35,346 nt of DNA from positions 1-35,346 of the forward strand of contig JASHOJ010000189.1 of the NCBI GenBank assembly GCA_030041155.1, in the 5' to 3' direction. A program made the position numbers and the translations under genes. Shown here in pieces: positions 1-8,890 of the stretch. Numbering within the stretch: the stretch's first letter is position 1; each line of letters starts with the position of its first letter. The DNA is from Candidatus Binataceae bacterium (GTDB lineage: Bacteria > Desulfobacterota > Binatia > Binatales > Binataceae). Under the pieces are notes generated by a model that was given only the letters and a program-made list of their open reading frames with translations, was not told the DNA's origin and did not search any database.

Positions 1-2
1 TG

Positions 3-617
3 GCGCAGACTGACTATAAGAAACTGATCGCGTATTCCTCTATCAGCCACATGGGTTATGTCATGCTGGGACTCGCGTCGTTCACAGCGGTGGGAATTGA
101 TGGCGCGGTGCTTCAAATGTTCAATCACGGAACTATCACCGCCATGCTTTTCATACTGGTGGGCGTGATCTATGACCGCGCGCATCATCGCGAGATCAAC
201 GGCTTTGGCGGTATCGCGCAGCAGATGCCGCTCTATGCGGGCATGACTGGATTTGCATTCTTCGCCGGGATGGGCTTGCCGGGCCTGTCGGCTTTTATCT
301 CGGAGGTCCTGGTCCTGATCGGCGCCTGGCAGACGCATCCGCTTATGACCATGTTCGGAGCGGCTACCGCGATCCTGACCGCCGGTTATCTTCTGTGGAC
401 ATACCAGCGAATCTATCTCGGGCCGTTCAATGAGAAGTACAAGGACTATCTCGATCTGTCTTTTCGCGAAGCGTTCACTCTGGTCCCGCTGGCAATTATC
501 GTGCTGATTCTCGGGGTGTATCCGCATGCGGTCCTTGGCTTGCTGAGCACATCGCTTGGGCATCTCAACCAGGTAGTGCTTGCCGCTCCATCAACCGCGA
601 TCGCCCTGCTGCATTGA
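3..617 (+). CDS. nuoM: NADH-quinone oxidoreductase subunit M (3' part, cut by window edge)
   Basis: This is the C-terminal part of the proton-pumping antiporter-like membrane subunit M of respiratory complex I. The frame is open from base 3 with no start, so the gene begins outside the window. The first residues read AQTDYKKLIAYSSISHMGYV, the highly conserved NuoM segment around the discontinuous helix. Several further hydrophobic helices follow, and the frame ends at TGA 615-617. nuoN follows directly, the normal order at the end of nuo operons. Function and membrane location follow from the family and the match is clear. Confidence 0.95.
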   Translation, partial: AQTDYKKLIAYSSISHMGYVMLGLASFTAVGIDGAVLQMFNHGTITAMLFILVGVIYDRAHHREINGFGGIAQQMPLYAGMTGFAFFAGMGLPGLSAFISEVLVLIGAWQTHPLMTMFGAATAILTAGYLLWTYQRIYLGPFNEKYKDYLDLSFREAFTLVPLAIIVLILGVYPHAVLGLLSTSLGHLNQVVLAAPSTAIALLH

Positions 618-630
618 TGAGCTGAGCGCG

Positions 631-2121
631 ATGGAACTTGGCAACTACGCGAGCCTTGCGCATTTTCTGCCCGAGCTAGTGCTCGCCGGCGGAATTCTGC
701 TCCTCGTCATTCTCGACCTGATCATGCGCGACAAACGCCGGCTCGGCGAAGTGGCGCTGCTTATCGTGGTTCTGACGCTCCTGTTGATCGCGTTCGAGCC
801 GGTTACCACGGGCGCGTGGCTATTTCATCGAATGCTCGTATTTGATTCGTTTGCAATCTTCTTTCGAGCGCTGATCGCGCTGGCGGCGCTGGTTGCGGTC
901 TGGATGTCGATTGGATCGGAAGAAGTCGCGGGATGCGATCAGAGCGAGTACTACGCGATTCTGCTCGCCAGCACGTTCGCTATGTTCCTGATGGCGGAAT
1001 CGGCGAACCTGTTGATGGCGTATCTCGCGCTCGAGTTTGTTTCGCTGACTTCATACGTCCTGACTGGATTTATGCGCCATAACCGGCGCTCGCTGGAAGC
1101 GGCCCTCAAATATCTGATCTACGGTGGTGTGGCTTCGGGCACGATGATCTACGGCATGAGCTGGATCTTCGGCGCAACCGGATCGCTCGACTTCAACGTC
1201 ATCAATCACGTTCTCACCTCGCCGAGCCAGGTGCCCGTGCTGGCGACGTTCATTGCCCTGGTGTTTATCCTTGCAGGCATGGGCTACAAAGTGGCTTCGG
1301 TGCCTTTTCACATGTGGGCGCCAGACGTTTACCAGGGAGCGCCAATTCCGATCACGACCTTCCTGGCGGTGGGCTCCAAGGCCGCCGGTTTCGCGCTCCT
1401 GACGCGGTTCTTCTTCCCGGCTCTTTCTTCTCTTACGACCAGCGGTAACTGGCAGGCGCTAAGCGGTGTGGATTGGCCCGAGCTGCTCCTGTTTATTTGC
1501 ATGATAACGATGACGCTGGGCAACCTTGCGGCGCTTCAGCAGACGAATATGAAACGCCTGCTGGCCTACTCGAGCATCGCACAGGCGGGATACGCGCTCA
1601 TGGGATTCGTCGTGCTCTCTAACGAGGGCATTCGCGCGATGCTCTTTTATCTGTTCGCCTACTACCTTATGGACGCGGGCGCCTTCCTGGTCGTGATGAT
1701 CGTCGCTAATGCAACCGGGCGCGAGGATATCGACGCCTACCGCGGCCTTGCGTGGCGAGGCGGAATCGTGCCGGCCGTTGCACTCACGATCTTTCTTTTC
1801 TCACTAACCGGTATTCCTCTGACCATAGGATTCATCGGCAAGTTTTATTTGTTTGCGGCAGTAATTCGGGGGCGGTTTTACTGGCTGGCGCTGGTTGGCG
1901 TTCTCAATTCGGTGGTCTCGCTCTACTACTACCTGCGTCCTATCAAAACCATGTTTCTGGATTCACCGGCGGGCGATGAAGGGACCATGGCAGCCGCCGA
2001 TAGTTGGAACTATGGACTGATGGGCGTGCTTGCAGTCGCGACTATTGTGCTAGGCATTTATTGGGCGCCGGTCATCGCCTTCGCGAATCGCTCGCTGCAC
2101 TTTTTTACCGGTACGGTATGA
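631..2121 (+). CDS. nuoN: NADH-quinone oxidoreductase subunit N
   Basis: This is a 496-aa polytopic subunit of complex I, an antiporter-like proton channel in the inner membrane. It has many hydrophobic helices and typical NuoN signatures, such as the YLALEFVSLTSYVLTGF and LKYLIYGG stretches, FHMWAPDVYQGAP, and KRLLAYSSIAQAGYALMG. I chose ATG 631, 13 bp after the nuoM stop. The frame also opens upstream at a TTG at 580 inside nuoM, but that would add 17 non-hydrophobic residues unlike the family. No strong Shine-Dalgarno precedes 631, so translational coupling to nuoM is likely. It ends 28 bp before the convergent purU end. Confidence 0.95.
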   Translation: MELGNYASLAHFLPELVLAGGILLLVILDLIMRDKRRLGEVALLIVVLTLLLIAFEPVTTGAWLFHRMLVFDSFAIFFRALIALAALVAVWMSIGSEEVAGCDQSEYYAILLASTFAMFLMAESANLLMAYLALEFVSLTSYVLTGFMRHNRRSLEAALKYLIYGGVASGTMIYGMSWIFGATGSLDFNVINHVLTSPSQVPVLATFIALVFILAGMGYKVASVPFHMWAPDVYQGAPIPITTFLAVGSKAAGFALLTRFFFPALSSLTTSGNWQALSGVDWPELLLFICMITMTLGNLAALQQTNMKRLLAYSSIAQAGYALMGFVVLSNEGIRAMLFYLFAYYLMDAGAFLVVMIVANATGREDIDAYRGLAWRGGIVPAVALTIFLFSLTGIPLTIGFIGKFYLFAAVIRGRFYWLALVGVLNSVVSLYYYLRPIKTMFLDSPAGDEGTMAAADSWNYGLMGVLAVATIVLGIYWAPVIAFANRSLHFFTGTV

Positions 2122-2149
2122 GACTGCTCCGGGCGGAGAAACCGCGGTT

Positions 2150-3013
2150 CTACTCGAACACAATGGTTCGATTGTGGTGCGTCAGCACCTGCTTTTTCAG
2201 GTGCGCGCGAACTGCTTTGGCGAGTACCGTCACTTCCAAATCTTTGCCCTTGCGCGTAAGGTCGGCGACCGTGTCTCGATGCGTAATCGGAGTGGTCGCC
2301 TGAGCGATAATCGGACCCGCGTCCAACTCTTCGGTTACATAGTGTGCCGTCGCTCCGATGAGCTTGACCCCGCGCTCGCGCGCCTGCTGGTACGGTCGAG
2401 ATCCCGCGAAGGCGGGCAGAAAACTGTGATGAATGTTAACGATGGGTTTTCGCCATCGGGAAAGCAGTTCGCCCGAGAGCACTTGCATGTATCGGGCGAG
2501 CACCACAGTGTCGGGATTCAAAGCAACAAGCCGCTCAAGGAGCTGGCTTTCGGCTTCGCCTTTTTTGTCCTTGAGCACCGGGATAACTTCAAACGGAACA
2601 TCGAATGGACGCGCAAGCGGTTCGAGGTCAGGATGATTGGAGATTACGCCAATCACGTCAGCCTCGAGCTCGCCGGAATGATGGCGGCTCAGCAGGTCAA
2701 TCATGCAATGCTCGAGGCGTGACACCATGATCACAATCCGCTCGCGCCGCGCGGTATCGTATACTTCGAATTTAAGTTGCTCCCAGCGCATCAGGTCAGG
2801 AAGCGAGCTTGCGAGATCGTGCGAGAGTTCGGCGACCGGCTTCTTCAAGCTTTCGAAGTGGATTCGCCAAAAGAAATGACCGTCTTCGTTGTCCCTATGC
2901 TGGTCAGATGTGATGATGTTGCAATCCAGGGCAAATAAATGGCTTGCCACCCGGGCGATGATACCGGGGCGATCGATACATGATATCAGCAGAATGGCTT
3001 GGCCGGTTGACAA
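2150..3013 (-). CDS. purU: Formyltetrahydrofolate deformylase
   Basis: PurU hydrolyses 10-formyl-THF to THF and formate, balancing one-carbon pools and feeding formate-dependent purine synthesis. The N-terminal ACT domain is visible (ILLISCIDRPGIIARVASHL), followed by the formyltransferase-fold hydrolase domain. That domain has the catalytic Asn-His-Asp set at about N193, H195 (VNIHHSFLPAF) and D231 (ELDAGPII), and the ARYMQVLS motif. The frame is open back to 3091, but the extra 26 residues are not family-like. A TTG at 3013 is preceded, with 5-nt spacing, by the strong ribosome site AAGAAGGA and gives the usual 287-aa length. It is divergent from rsmI and convergent with nuoN. Confidence 0.93.
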   Translation of the reverse strand: MSTGQAILLISCIDRPGIIARVASHLFALDCNIITSDQHRDNEDGHFFWRIHFESLKKPVAELSHDLASSLPDLMRWEQLKFEVYDTARRERIVIMVSRLEHCMIDLLSRHHSGELEADVIGVISNHPDLEPLARPFDVPFEVIPVLKDKKGEAESQLLERLVALNPDTVVLARYMQVLSGELLSRWRKPIVNIHHSFLPAFAGSRPYQQARERGVKLIGATAHYVTEELDAGPIIAQATTPITHRDTVADLTRKGKDLEVTVLAKAVRAHLKKQVLTHHNRTIVFE

Positions 3014-3099
3014 TGCAATCCTTCTTAGCAGGAATTCGCGTCCGATTGTAGTTGCATCGTCGACTCGCAGACAAACTGACGACCATTCCAATTTCGACA

Positions 3100-3951
3100 G
3101 TGATTGATAATCGCGAAACCGACGGCATATTGATGGTCGTAGCGACGCCGATCGGCAATCCCGATGACATCTCGGCGCGCGCGTTGCGAACGCTTGCCGA
3201 AGCAGACCGAGTTGTCTGCGAAGACACTCGGCGCACCGGAATGCTACTTGCTCGGCATGGGATTCGCCGCCCGATGCTGTCGTATTTCGAGCACAATGAG
3301 CTTCGGCGCACTCCTGAAATCATCGACCGATTGCGAAGCGGCGAAAAAATCGCGCTCGTGTCCGATGCGGGAACTCCCTGCATCTCGGATCCGGGTTATC
3401 GGTTGGTTCGCGCTGCCCATGAGGCGGGAATTGCGATTAGAGCTGTGCCGGGCGCCTCGGCGGCAATCGCCGGACTGTCGATTTCGGGTCTGCCAACGGA
3501 TCGATTTGCTTTCGAGGGCTTCCTGCCGGAGCGCGAGGGCGCGCGGGTAGCGGCACTGAAAGAACTGTCGGACGAAGAGCGCACGATCGTGTTTTACGAG
3601 GCCGGTCGCAGATTGGCCGGCACGCTGGAGGCGCTCGCGACGGTATTCGGGCGCGAGCGCGAGGCGTGCGTGGCTCGCGAAATCACCAAAACCTGGGAGG
3701 AAACGGTTCGCGGAAACCTCAGTGAGCTAGCCGCTCGCTTCGCGAGCGGGGCACAGGGGGAAATCACAATTATGGTAAGAGGAGCCGAACACAATCGGCG
3801 CGAGCGGAAGTCGCCATTTCCCATCACGATGGAATTGCTGCTCGAAGAGGGAGTCAGTGTTCGGCAGGCAAGCGCGATCATCTCTCGGCTGACGGGCAGA
3901 AGCAGGCGCGAGATCTATCAGCAGGCGGTGAAATCTCGGAAACCGGAGTAG
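3100..3951 (+). CDS. rsmI: 16S rRNA (cytidine-2'-O)-methyltransferase
   Basis: RsmI 2'-O-methylates C1402 of 16S rRNA with S-adenosylmethionine, in the cytoplasm. The tetrapyrrole-methylase fold is clear: VVATPIGNPDDIS, the EDTRRTGMLL segment, then LVSDAGTPCISDPGYRLV and VPGASAAIAGLSISGLP, and the C-terminal REIYQQAV tail typical of RsmI. The start is uncertain. GTG 3100 gives 283 aa and a normal lead into the first beta strand (ILMVVATPIGN); ATG 3133 would begin inside that strand, and an ATG at 3052 also exists. No candidate has a good Shine-Dalgarno. It is divergent from purU. Confidence 0.92.
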   Translation: MIDNRETDGILMVVATPIGNPDDISARALRTLAEADRVVCEDTRRTGMLLARHGIRRPMLSYFEHNELRRTPEIIDRLRSGEKIALVSDAGTPCISDPGYRLVRAAHEAGIAIRAVPGASAAIAGLSISGLPTDRFAFEGFLPEREGARVAALKELSDEERTIVFYEAGRRLAGTLEALATVFGREREACVAREITKTWEETVRGNLSELAARFASGAQGEITIMVRGAEHNRRERKSPFPITMELLLEEGVSVRQASAIISRLTGRSRREIYQQAVKSRKPE

Positions 3952-4030
3952 TCAAGCGTATTGTTAACCGGCGAGTGCTGTCTTGCAGTCGCTGCGCGGG
4001 TGAGGTTCAATGCCGCGATAGCGGCGATCG

Positions 4031-4540
4031 GTGGCAAAAGAAAAAAAAGACCAGTCGGCTGGCGTCAGCGCCTCGCAACCGAGCGTAATCCGTGTGCTGG
4101 TCATTCACGGGCCAAATCTTAACCTCCTGGGTTCACGTGAGCCCGAAATCTACGGGCGGACTACGCTGAAGGACATCGACGGACATCTCAAAAAATTGGG
4201 CGCTGACCTGAGAATCTCGGTTGCCACGTTTCAGTCCAATTCAGAGGGGGCGCTGGTCGACAGAATTCAACAGGCGCGCGGGCGCGTCGACGTGATATTG
4301 ATCAATCCGGCTGGTTATACACATACGAGCGTGGCAATCAGAGATGCGCTGAGCGCGGTTGGCTTGCCGGTGATTGAGGTGCATCTGTCCAACGTTTATC
4401 GGCGTGAGCGTTTCAGGCATCGTTCCCTGATTGCGGATATAGCGGCTGGAAGAATCATAGGATTCGGTGCCGACGGTTATTATCTGGCGCTAAATGCGGT
4501 GCGAAATCTCATTGATTCAACGAGACAGCAGGTTGAATAA
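4031..4540 (+). CDS. aroQ: Type II 3-dehydroquinate dehydratase
   Basis: AroQ dehydrates 3-dehydroquinate to 3-dehydroshikimate in the shikimate pathway; type II enzymes are dodecamers of a flavodoxin-like fold. The signature [20 protein letters not shown] is present, with catalytic R36 and Y41, the N92-P-A-G-Y-T-H segment, and E116/H118 in VIEVHLSN. It is 169 aa from GTG 4031, slightly longer than usual because of about 20 polar residues at the N terminus. No good ribosome site is visible before this GTG, so a later start is possible. The order aroQ-accB-accC is common in proteobacterial genomes. Confidence 0.93.
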   Translation: MAKEKKDQSAGVSASQPSVIRVLVIHGPNLNLLGSREPEIYGRTTLKDIDGHLKKLGADLRISVATFQSNSEGALVDRIQQARGRVDVILINPAGYTHTSVAIRDALSAVGLPVIEVHLSNVYRRERFRHRSLIADIAAGRIIGFGADGYYLALNAVRNLIDSTRQQVE

Positions 4541-4591
4541 ACCGCTTTTGATTGGGTGGAGGAGGGGTTCGACACTACCGCGGGAGAGGGA

Positions 4592-5080
4592 ATGGAAGCT
4601 AAGGAAATTAAGGCGCTCGTGGTCCTGATGAACGAGTATGGCCTTGTCGAGCTTGAGATCGAGGACAAAAAAGGAAAGGTGCGTCTGGTTCGCGACGGTA
4701 GTGCCGGTTTGCCTGCGGCTGCCGCAATGCCTACGCCCCGTGCCGTCCTCGTCCGCGGCAAGCCGGCCTCAGCGCCTGGAGAGCAGAAGCCGGCGGCGCG
4801 GCGGCGCGAATCCGCGGGCGCAATCGAGCTTGCGCCGAATCAGAAGCTGGTCGAAAGCCCGATGGTCGGAACCTTCTACCGCGCGCCGTCGCCTGATTCA
4901 GCTCCTTTCGTCGAAGAGGGTGCGTCGGTCCGCAAGGGCCAGACGGTCTGCATTATCGAAGCAATGAAGATGATGAACGAGGTTGAGGCGCCGGCTGCTG
5001 GCCGCGTGGCGAGAATACTTGCTGAGAATGGGCAGGCGATCGAGTACGGACAGGCATTGATGATCCTCGAAGTGGGATAA
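4592..5080 (+). CDS. accB: Biotin carboxyl carrier protein of acetyl-CoA carboxylase
   Basis: AccB carries the biotin that shuttles carboxyl groups between AccC and the carboxyltransferase in the first step of fatty acid synthesis. The 162-aa protein has an N-terminal conserved helix (EIKALVVLMNEYGLVELEIE), a flexible Ala/Pro/Arg-rich linker at about 38-78, and a biotinyl domain from about 82. The domain holds the thumb region (GTFYRAPSPDSAPFVEEG) and the biotin site EAMKMMNE, with K126 as the modified lysine. I chose ATG 4592 because a GGAG box lies a few bases upstream; the frame is open to GTG 4556 with unlikely residues. accC follows 7 bp after the stop. Confidence 0.95.
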   Translation: MEAKEIKALVVLMNEYGLVELEIEDKKGKVRLVRDGSAGLPAAAAMPTPRAVLVRGKPASAPGEQKPAARRRESAGAIELAPNQKLVESPMVGTFYRAPSPDSAPFVEEGASVRKGQTVCIIEAMKMMNEVEAPAAGRVARILAENGQAIEYGQALMILEVG

Positions 5081-5087
5081 GACATCG

Positions 5088-6476
5088 ATGTTCAAAAAGC
5101 TGCTGGTCGCGAATCGCGGCACAATCGCGATTCGTATAATTCGCGCGTGCCGGGAACTGGGAATCTCAACTGTCGCCATCTATTCAACGGCCGACAAAGA
5201 GGCGCTGCATGTACGGATGGCGGACGAGTCCGTTTGTATCGGTCCGCCCGCCGCGGAAGACAGCTATCTTAATATTCCATCCATCCTCAGCGCGGGCCTG
5301 ACCTATGGCGCCGATGCCGTGCATCCGGGCTATGGCTTCCTCTCGGAAAACGGCGACTTTGCGGAAGCTTGTCAGCGTTCTGGCCTACAGTTTGTAGGTC
5401 CCAGAGCACGCCATATTCGCCTGATGGGAGACAAGCCACGCGCTCGCCGAATCATGAAGCGGGCAGGAGTCCCGGTCCTCCCCGGAAGCGAAGGAAAGGG
5501 TGTTACCGAGGTCCGCGATGCCTTGGCAGATGGTGAGCGGCTTGGATTTCCGGTCCTGATCAAGGCTGCTGCTGGCGGCGGCGGCAAGGGAATGAGAATC
5601 GCTCACGATGCCAAGGAATTGGAACGCTTATTCCCGATCGCACGCGGCGAAAGCGAGGCGGCTTTCAGTTCGCGTACGATGTATTTGGAAAAATATCTTG
5701 AACGCGCGCGCCACGTTGAGTTTCAAATCCTCGCTGATAGCCATCGCAGCGTAGTGCATCTCGGTGAACGCGATTGTTCCATCCAACGGCGCCATCAAAA
5801 GGTTATAGAGGAGTCACCCTGTCCTGTGCTTACCGCGCGCATGCGCGAAAAGATGGGCAAGGCGGCGGTCCGCGCGGCCGAGGTTGTCGGATATTCGAAT
5901 GTAGGCACCGTCGAATTTCTGCTTGGACCCGACAACGAGTTCTATTTCATCGAAATGAATACCAGAATCCAGGTCGAGCACGGCGTCACCGAGATGGTGA
6001 CGTCCACCGACCTGGTAAAAGAAAGCATCCGCATGGCGATGGGCGAGGCGCTGGGATTCAAGCAGCGCAACGTGGAATTTCGCGGCGCGTCGATTGAATT
6101 TCGCGTCTATGCCGAGGATCCGGTGCGGAATATACCCTCGCCGGGCCTGGTGTCGAACCATCATCCACCAGGCGGCCTGGGGGTAAGGGTCGAAACCGCG
6201 CTTTACGATGGCTATCGGGTGCCGGTGCATTATGACCCGCTTGTGGCCAAGCTTATCGTACATGCGGAAACCCGCGAACTGGCGTTGGCCCGAGCGCGTG
6301 CGGCGCTGCGCGAATACGTTATTGACGGGATAAAGACCAATATTCCGCTTCATCTGAAGATCCTGCATGACCCGGATTTTATTCGCGGCGACTTCTCCAC
6401 CAGCTTTCTGACTCGGTATCAGCCGGAAACACACGCGAATGCAGAGCGAACAGCGGCTGACAGCAGGGCGACTTGA
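5088..6476 (+). CDS. accC: Biotin carboxylase subunit of acetyl-CoA carboxylase
   Basis: AccC carboxylates the biotin on AccB using ATP and bicarbonate. The 462-aa protein has the N-terminal biotin-carboxylase domain (KKLLVANRGTIAIRIIRACRE), the ATP-grasp domain with the glycine-rich loop AAAGGGGKGMR, and the metal and bicarbonate site around FIEMNTRIQVEH. The C-terminal domain has FRVYAEDP and PSPG motifs. One oddity is that the usual EHPVTE reads EHGVTE, with Gly at residue 299. The C-terminal 15 or so residues are polar and probably disordered. ATG 5088 is the natural start, 7 bp after accB. The partner carboxyltransferase accA/accD is not in the window. Confidence 0.95.
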   Translation: MFKKLLVANRGTIAIRIIRACRELGISTVAIYSTADKEALHVRMADESVCIGPPAAEDSYLNIPSILSAGLTYGADAVHPGYGFLSENGDFAEACQRSGLQFVGPRARHIRLMGDKPRARRIMKRAGVPVLPGSEGKGVTEVRDALADGERLGFPVLIKAAAGGGGKGMRIAHDAKELERLFPIARGESEAAFSSRTMYLEKYLERARHVEFQILADSHRSVVHLGERDCSIQRRHQKVIEESPCPVLTARMREKMGKAAVRAAEVVGYSNVGTVEFLLGPDNEFYFIEMNTRIQVEHGVTEMVTSTDLVKESIRMAMGEALGFKQRNVEFRGASIEFRVYAEDPVRNIPSPGLVSNHHPPGGLGVRVETALYDGYRVPVHYDPLVAKLIVHAETRELALARARAALREYVIDGIKTNIPLHLKILHDPDFIRGDFSTSFLTRYQPETHANAERTAADSRAT

Positions 6477-6543
6477 CCGAACGCCTATCCGAGGACTTGA
6501 TTATGTCAGTCGGCGGACAGCTCCGCCTGTTCTGGAGTTCGCG

Positions 6544-7572
6544 ATGAGACGAGTCATCCTGCTCATTCTGGTTTGTTTGTGCGCCGCGCCAACGGCGTTT
6601 GGGCAATCCTCACCTGAGATACCGGGTGCCAACGCGGCACCGCCCGGCCCGCAGCCCAAGGCGGTGATAGAAAATCCCCTATTTGATTTTGGCACCGCGC
6701 TCGAAGGTACGATGGTCCGGCATGTGTTTCTCATCAAGAATACCGGAAAGGGCGAGTTGCTCATCAGAGGCATCAAGACATCGTGCGGGTGCACCGCCGC
6801 TGCTCCGAGCAAAAACCATCTGGCGCCGGGGGAAGAGGCGCAAATCAACGTTGGGTTTGACACCCATTTTCAAAAGGGTCACCAGACGCGAACGATAACC
6901 GCCTTCACCAACGATCCCGACACTCCCGAGGCGGTGATGACGATGCAGGGAGTCGTAAGGCAGCAGGTAGCAGCTGTTCCGGCGCAGATTTCATTCGGAA
7001 CCGTGCCGCAGGGTACTGAAGTGACGAAGGATGTGATGATTAACGACCTTACCGGACAGAAAGGATTTGAGGTCGGGCAAGTCACCAATTCCAGTTCGTC
7101 AATAAAAGTGGTCAAGAAGCCGCGGACCGATCACAACCCTGGTGCGGTGCTGCAGGTCACCTTGGAGAAGACGATGCCGCCGGGAGCATTCGATGACACA
7201 ATAAAAGTAGTCAACAATCGGATGCCAGTTCAGATCGACGTTTTCGGCACTGTGAGCGGCGACTTGGATGTCGATCCGGCGCAGATTTCCTTTGGAATAG
7301 TGCCCAAGGGTCAGGACGTGGTACGGATCTTGACACTGAAAAACAGTAGCGCCCGCGATGTAAAAATCAAAGACATCACCAGCTCGGCGCCTTCGGTTGG
7401 AACGTCAGTAGAGACTGTAAAGCCAGGCAAGGAATACAAGATCACGGCGACTTTAGAGCGCGGCGCGCCGGAAGGACAGCTACGCGGACAAATTGCGATT
7501 AAAACCGATGACCCGACACAGACGAAAGTTGACGTACCATTCTATGCGATTGTCGGGCAGGCGCGCCTGTAG
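6544..7572 (+). CDS. Exported DUF1573-family protein with tandem Ig-like repeats
   Basis: The function is unknown. The 342-aa product begins with a signal peptide (hydrophobic residues 3-19, likely cut after AFG). It then carries the DUF1573 core FDFGTALEGTMVRHVF...IKTSCGCT, with paired cysteines C81 and C83. At least two further beta-sandwich repeats start with the same pattern: ISFGTVPQGTEV at about 150 and ISFGIVPKGQDV at about 247. Such ASH/MSP-like repeats usually act as extracytoplasmic binding or structural modules. ATG 6544 has GGAG 6 nt upstream; the frame extends to 6439 but that part overlaps accC. It lies 67 bp after accC. Confidence 0.8.
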   Translation: MRRVILLILVCLCAAPTAFGQSSPEIPGANAAPPGPQPKAVIENPLFDFGTALEGTMVRHVFLIKNTGKGELLIRGIKTSCGCTAAAPSKNHLAPGEEAQINVGFDTHFQKGHQTRTITAFTNDPDTPEAVMTMQGVVRQQVAAVPAQISFGTVPQGTEVTKDVMINDLTGQKGFEVGQVTNSSSSIKVVKKPRTDHNPGAVLQVTLEKTMPPGAFDDTIKVVNNRMPVQIDVFGTVSGDLDVDPAQISFGIVPKGQDVVRILTLKNSSARDVKIKDITSSAPSVGTSVETVKPGKEYKITATLERGAPEGQLRGQIAIKTDDPTQTKVDVPFYAIVGQARL

Positions 7573-7650
7573 ACTTGGCTGCAAAGCATCCTTGTTTCGA
7601 GTCACGTATCGCCCGTATATTCGATCCAAGTGATCGTGCGGCGGTATGCG

Positions 7651-7666
7651 ACGGCTTAACAGCCGT
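7651..7666. repeat. Perfect 6-bp stem-loop upstream of the YiiX-like gene
   Basis: ACGGCT and AGCCGT flank the 4-base loop TAAC in the 122-bp gap between the DUF1573 gene and the YiiX-like gene. There is no T-run on either side, so a simple intrinsic terminator is not supported. It could be a leader hairpin or chance. Confidence 0.35.
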
Positions 7667-7694
7667 GGTCCCGCTGTATCGATAGCACGGGGCG

Positions 7695-8573
7695 ATGAAT
7701 CTCTTCGCGTCGTTTTTGAAGAAAATATCCGACCTTGCAGTCGGAATCCTCACCAAACCCCTAAAAAGTTACGATCTTCATTCGCCTAACGACATGGCGA
7801 ATCTGAAACGCCACATTCGCAAGGGCGACGTGGTTTTGGTCGAAGGAAACGAACGTATTAGCCAATGCATCAAGTACCTGACCCAGAGTTCGTGGTCGCA
7901 CTCGGCATTGTATGTAGGCGATGAGCCGCTGGTCCGGAATCCACAGTTCCGCGCTGAATATGCCCAGCGGTTCCGAGACGATGCGGAATTTCTTCTGGTC
8001 GAAGCACTGGTCGAGAAGGGCGTCACCCTGACGCCGCTCAGCTACTATCGTGATTTCAATATCCGGGTATGCCGCCCATACAATCTCTCGGCCCAGGATC
8101 TTTCACAGGTCCTCGACGAGGCAATTCGCAGCGTGGGCGACAAATACGATATCAAGAACATCATCGATCTCGCTCGCTATTTTCTACCTGTCAGCCTGAT
8201 CCCAGCGCGTTTCCGGCGGCAGGCTCTGCACTTCGGAAGCGGAGAGCCGACGCGGGTCATTTGTTCGAGCCTGATCGCCGCGTGTTTTATGCGCGTGAGA
8301 TTTCCGATCGTCCCGCGGTTCGAACAGCTTCCGGGCGGCGAAATCGCTCCTCCGCGCCGTAGCGCTCTATGGCCTTTACGGCAGCGGGAGATATCGCAGC
8401 CCGCCGGCATTTATCATCCGGTGGCGCCTTCGCTGATTACGCCGCGGGATTTCGACTTGTCCCCGTATTTTGAAATCGTGAAATTCAATATCATCGAGAA
8501 CATGCGCTTCGACTACCGCAAGATATTGTGGGCCGAAGATTTCACGCCGGCGCAAATTAAAAAAGGCGCCTGA
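7695..8573 (+). CDS. YiiX-like permuted papain-fold amidase/peptidase
   Basis: This 292-aa protein matches the permuted NlpC/P60-type (YiiX/YebB-like) cysteine hydrolase pattern. KGDVVLVEG is followed by LTQSSWSHSALYVGD with the candidate catalytic H69, LVEALVEKGV with E103, the YDIKNIIDLARYF segment, and RVICSSLIAACF with C190 as likely nucleophile. In this permuted fold the histidine precedes the cysteine, as seen here. Family members are thought to cleave amide, lipid or cell-wall bonds; the substrate cannot be told. There is no clear signal peptide, though residues 3-20 are amphipathic or hydrophobic. ATG 7695 follows a short G-rich run. Confidence 0.75.
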   Translation: MNLFASFLKKISDLAVGILTKPLKSYDLHSPNDMANLKRHIRKGDVVLVEGNERISQCIKYLTQSSWSHSALYVGDEPLVRNPQFRAEYAQRFRDDAEFLLVEALVEKGVTLTPLSYYRDFNIRVCRPYNLSAQDLSQVLDEAIRSVGDKYDIKNIIDLARYFLPVSLIPARFRRQALHFGSGEPTRVICSSLIAACFMRVRFPIVPRFEQLPGGEIAPPRRSALWPLRQREISQPAGIYHPVAPSLITPRDFDLSPYFEIVKFNIIENMRFDYRKILWAEDFTPAQIKKGA

Positions 8574-8598
8574 ACATAGTTCCGCGAGGATCAAAAAC

Positions 8599-8880
8599 TT
8601 GAACGACGAACACGGTGATGGCGCCGCGCGCCGCGAAGCACTGGAAAAAACCATAGCCAAGATTCTTCATCGCCATTGCAACTTTGGCTGGGCCAATTAC
8701 TACATTCCGAGCGAGAAGTTTCCGGGGCTGATCGAGGAATTGGTTGAACTACTGAGCCCGGGCGGCGAAGTGGCGCACGAGGAACTGGTGCAATTCTTTC
8801 TAGGCGCGCGCCAGTTCGCGTCAGTTCAGGAGAAAATCGAAAAATTCGGCAAGAGCTACGCGGTCTATAAACGCGGCTGA
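8599..8880 (+). CDS. Small protein of unknown function
   Basis: I do not recognise this 93-aa product. It starts at TTG 8599 with GAGGA 8 nt upstream. It looks soluble and mostly alpha-helical, with acidic and basic residues alternating (EKTIAKILHRHCNFGWANYY, then IEELVELL and VQFFLGARQF). There is no signal peptide or membrane segment. It lies 25 bp after the YiiX-like gene in the same direction, so co-transcription is likely. Its stop is 10 bp from the end of the convergent flippase gene. The ribosome site and compact spacing support a real gene. Confidence 0.6.
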   Translation: MNDEHGDGAARREALEKTIAKILHRHCNFGWANYYIPSEKFPGLIEELVELLSPGGEVAHEELVQFFLGARQFASVQEKIEKFGKSYAVYKRG

Positions 8881-8890
8881 GCCCCAATTA

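Noticed and set aside
2127-2149. Possible terminator between nuoN and purU (CTCC/GGAG hairpin, AACCGCGGTT palindrome)
   Set aside because: The stems are too short and there is no T-run in the 28-bp gap.
5814-6434. A 206-codon minus-strand frame
   Set aside because: It is antisense to the conserved C-terminal half of accC and has no recognised domain.
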